A stretch of DNA of 64,000 nucleotides, taken from contig NZ_JAUXZE010000085.1 in the NCBI RefSeq assembly GCF_030694085.1, positions 1 to 64,000 on the forward strand. The letters are read 5' to 3'. The translations under genes were made by a program, and so were the position numbers. Shown one piece after another: positions 62,323 to 64,000 of this stretch (its first letter is position 1; every line of letters starts with the position of its first letter). Source of the DNA: Tabrizicola sp. (lineage in GTDB: Bacteria; Pseudomonadota; Alphaproteobacteria; Rhodobacterales; Rhodobacteraceae). The notes beneath the pieces were generated by a model that was not told where the DNA came from, made no database searches, and saw only the letters and a program-made list of their open reading frames with translations.

Positions 62323-63672
62323 TCAGTTGCGCAGGTAGCTTTCCATCGAATCCTCCAGCGCATCCTTCCACGGCGTGTGGTGGACCGGGGCCATCGTGCC
62401 GGTGATGACCGACTTGTAGGCGTTGTTGCGGAAGGCCATGATGTCCTTCTTCTTGTGCTCTTTCCACTCGAAGAAGGCCTCGCAGGCGCCGTCGACGTCA
62501 AAGGACGGATAGTCCGTCTCGGCGATCAGTTCCTTGACGTAGTCGCCCTGATAATGGATCGCGTCGTGGGCATCCTTGCCCTCATCCTCGTGGCGAACCC
62601 GGTCCTCGACATCCTTCATCAGAACGGCCTTGTCCGTCGGGATCTGGATCTTGCCCATGATCGCGTCGCGGACCCACCACGCCTGCGCGTCGAACATGTT
62701 GAAGGTGAACCACTGGTCCTGCATGCCGACATAGAACAGCTTCGGATTGTGGACCCAGGCCACGCCTTTATACAGGTCCGCCGTCGCCAGCCGGTTCGCC
62801 GTCTTCAGCCGCAGATCGTCCGGCAGGAAGGGGAAGTGGTGCTTGTAGCCGGTGCACAGGATGATCGCGTCGATCTTCTTGGATGTCCCGTCCGCGAAGT
62901 AGGCCGTGGTCTCGTCCACATGGCTTAGCTTCGGGACTTCCTTCCAGTTGTCCGGCCAGTTGAACCCCATCGGAGCATTGCGATAGGCGACCGTGATCGA
63001 CTTCGCGCCGTACTTCCAGCACTGCGATCCGATGTCTTCGGCCGAATAGGACGACCCCAGCAGAAGCAGGTCCTTGCCCGCAAACTCCCGCGCGTCGCGG
63101 AAGTCGTGGGCGTGCAGCACGCGGCCGTTGAACTTGTCGAAGCCGGGGTATTCCGGCACGTTCGGCACGCTGAAGTGGCCAGAGGCAACGATGACATTGT
63201 CGAAGTCCTCGGAATACATCCGGTCGGCCTTCAGGTCATGCACCGTGACGGTGAAGTTGCCCTTGTCCTCGTTGTACTTGACCATCCGCACCGTGGTGCA
63301 GAACCGGATCCAGTCGCGAACGCCCGCCTTCTTCACCCGGCCCTCGATATAGTCGAACAGCACGGCGCGCGGCGGATAGCTGGCGATCTGCTTGCCGAAA
63401 TGTTCCTCAAACGAATAATCGGCAAACTCCAGACCCTCCTTGGGGCCGTTCGACCAGAGATAGCGGTACATGCTGCAATGCACCGGCTCGCCGTGTTCAT
63501 CCAGACCCGTGCGCCAGGTGTAGTTCCACAACCCGCCCCAGTTCGACTGCTTTTCAAAGCAGACGACTTCGGGAATATCCTCGCCCTTTGCCTTGGCCGA
63601 CTGGAACGCGCGCAGCTGCGCAAGGCCGGACGGCCCCGCTCCAATGACGGCAACTCTCTTCTTCATGGTCAA
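62323..63672 (-). CDS. tmm: Trimethylamine monooxygenase (flavin-containing monooxygenase)
   Basis: 449 aa; [72 protein letters not shown]; close to recalled marine Tmm sequences. Confidence 0.92.
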   Translation of the reverse strand: MTMKKRVAVIGAGPSGLAQLRAFQSAKAKGEDIPEVVCFEKQSNWGGLWNYTWRTGLDEHGEPVHCSMYRYLWSNGPKEGLEFADYSFEEHFGKQIASYPPRAVLFDYIEGRVKKAGVRDWIRFCTTVRMVKYNEDKGNFTVTVHDLKADRMYSEDFDNVIVASGHFSVPNVPEYPGFDKFNGRVLHAHDFRDAREFAGKDLLLLGSSYSAEDIGSQCWKYGAKSITVAYRNAPMGFNWPDNWKEVPKLSHVDETTAYFADGTSKKIDAIILCTGYKHHFPFLPDDLRLKTANRLATADLYKGVAWVHNPKLFYVGMQDQWFTFNMFDAQAWWVRDAIMGKIQIPTDKAVLMKDVEDRVRHEDEGKDAHDAIHYQGDYVKELIAETDYPSFDVDGACEAFFEWKEHKKKDIMAFRNNAYKSVITGTMAPVHHTPWKDALEDSMESYLRN

Positions 63673-63848
63673 CCTCCGGATGGTGAGTCTTTTATCACGC
63701 GTCGGGCGCGCTGGTTTTGGGCTAGCCTAGTGACAAAGTTGCGCCTGTGTCAAATCTTCTTCCTGTTGGTAAACAGACCGCCCCCGGGATCACATGTCCA
63801 GTGGGGGCGGCCTTACAACTTCTGCAAGAAAGTTAAGCGCAAGCTGAC

Positions 63849-64000
63849 CTAACGGGCAATGGTCACGGTGCAATGTGCGCGCGTTGCCACTTCGCTGGCG
63901 ACCGACCCCAGGACCAGCCGCTGCAACCCGCGCTTGTCGCCGGTTCCCATGACGATATGGGTATAACCATTCTGCTCGGCATAAGCGATGATCGCAGGGG
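63849..64000 (-). CDS. Universal stress protein, C-terminal part (truncated by window edge)
   Basis: Reverse translation PAIIAYAEQNGYTHIVMGTGDKRGLQRLVLGSVASEVATRAHCTVTIAR*. Confidence 0.85.
   Translation of the reverse strand, partial: PAIIAYAEQNGYTHIVMGTGDKRGLQRLVLGSVASEVATRAHCTVTIAR

Overview
The window is 64 kb of high-GC, densely coding chromosome. Gene content and order (chvI/chvG-hprK-rapZ-PTS divergent from pckA; lepB-rnc-era-recO; rpoZ-rsh-pdxJ-acpS) indicate an alphaproteobacterium, most likely Rhodobacteraceae. It starts inside tuf (EF-Tu, minus strand) and ends inside a universal stress protein gene (minus strand). Most of it is core housekeeping. The main accessory block is about 49.6-63.7 kb, a methylated-amine (trimethylamine / TMAO / dimethylamine) catabolic region. 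It holds a Tmm-like flavin monooxygenase, an Amt-family transporter with a 54-aa membrane protein, an APC permease, a dmmDABC-like operon, a GlxA-type regulator, a Tdm-like DUF1989-GcvT fusion and a truncated hemoglobin. Other points of interest: an in-frame Era-DUF1491 fusion whose linker is encoded by two palindromes; a nuclease gene inserted on the opposite strand between era and rnc; three tandem peptide deformylases, one with substituted catalytic residues; a MarR regulator with a Cys cluster divergent from an uncharacterised secreted protein; two operator-like sites upstream of pckA; and several small dispersed or palindromic intergenic repeats. I saw no rRNA, tRNA, CRISPR, transposase or prophage. 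All calls come from reading the sequence and supplied translations; no database search was run.
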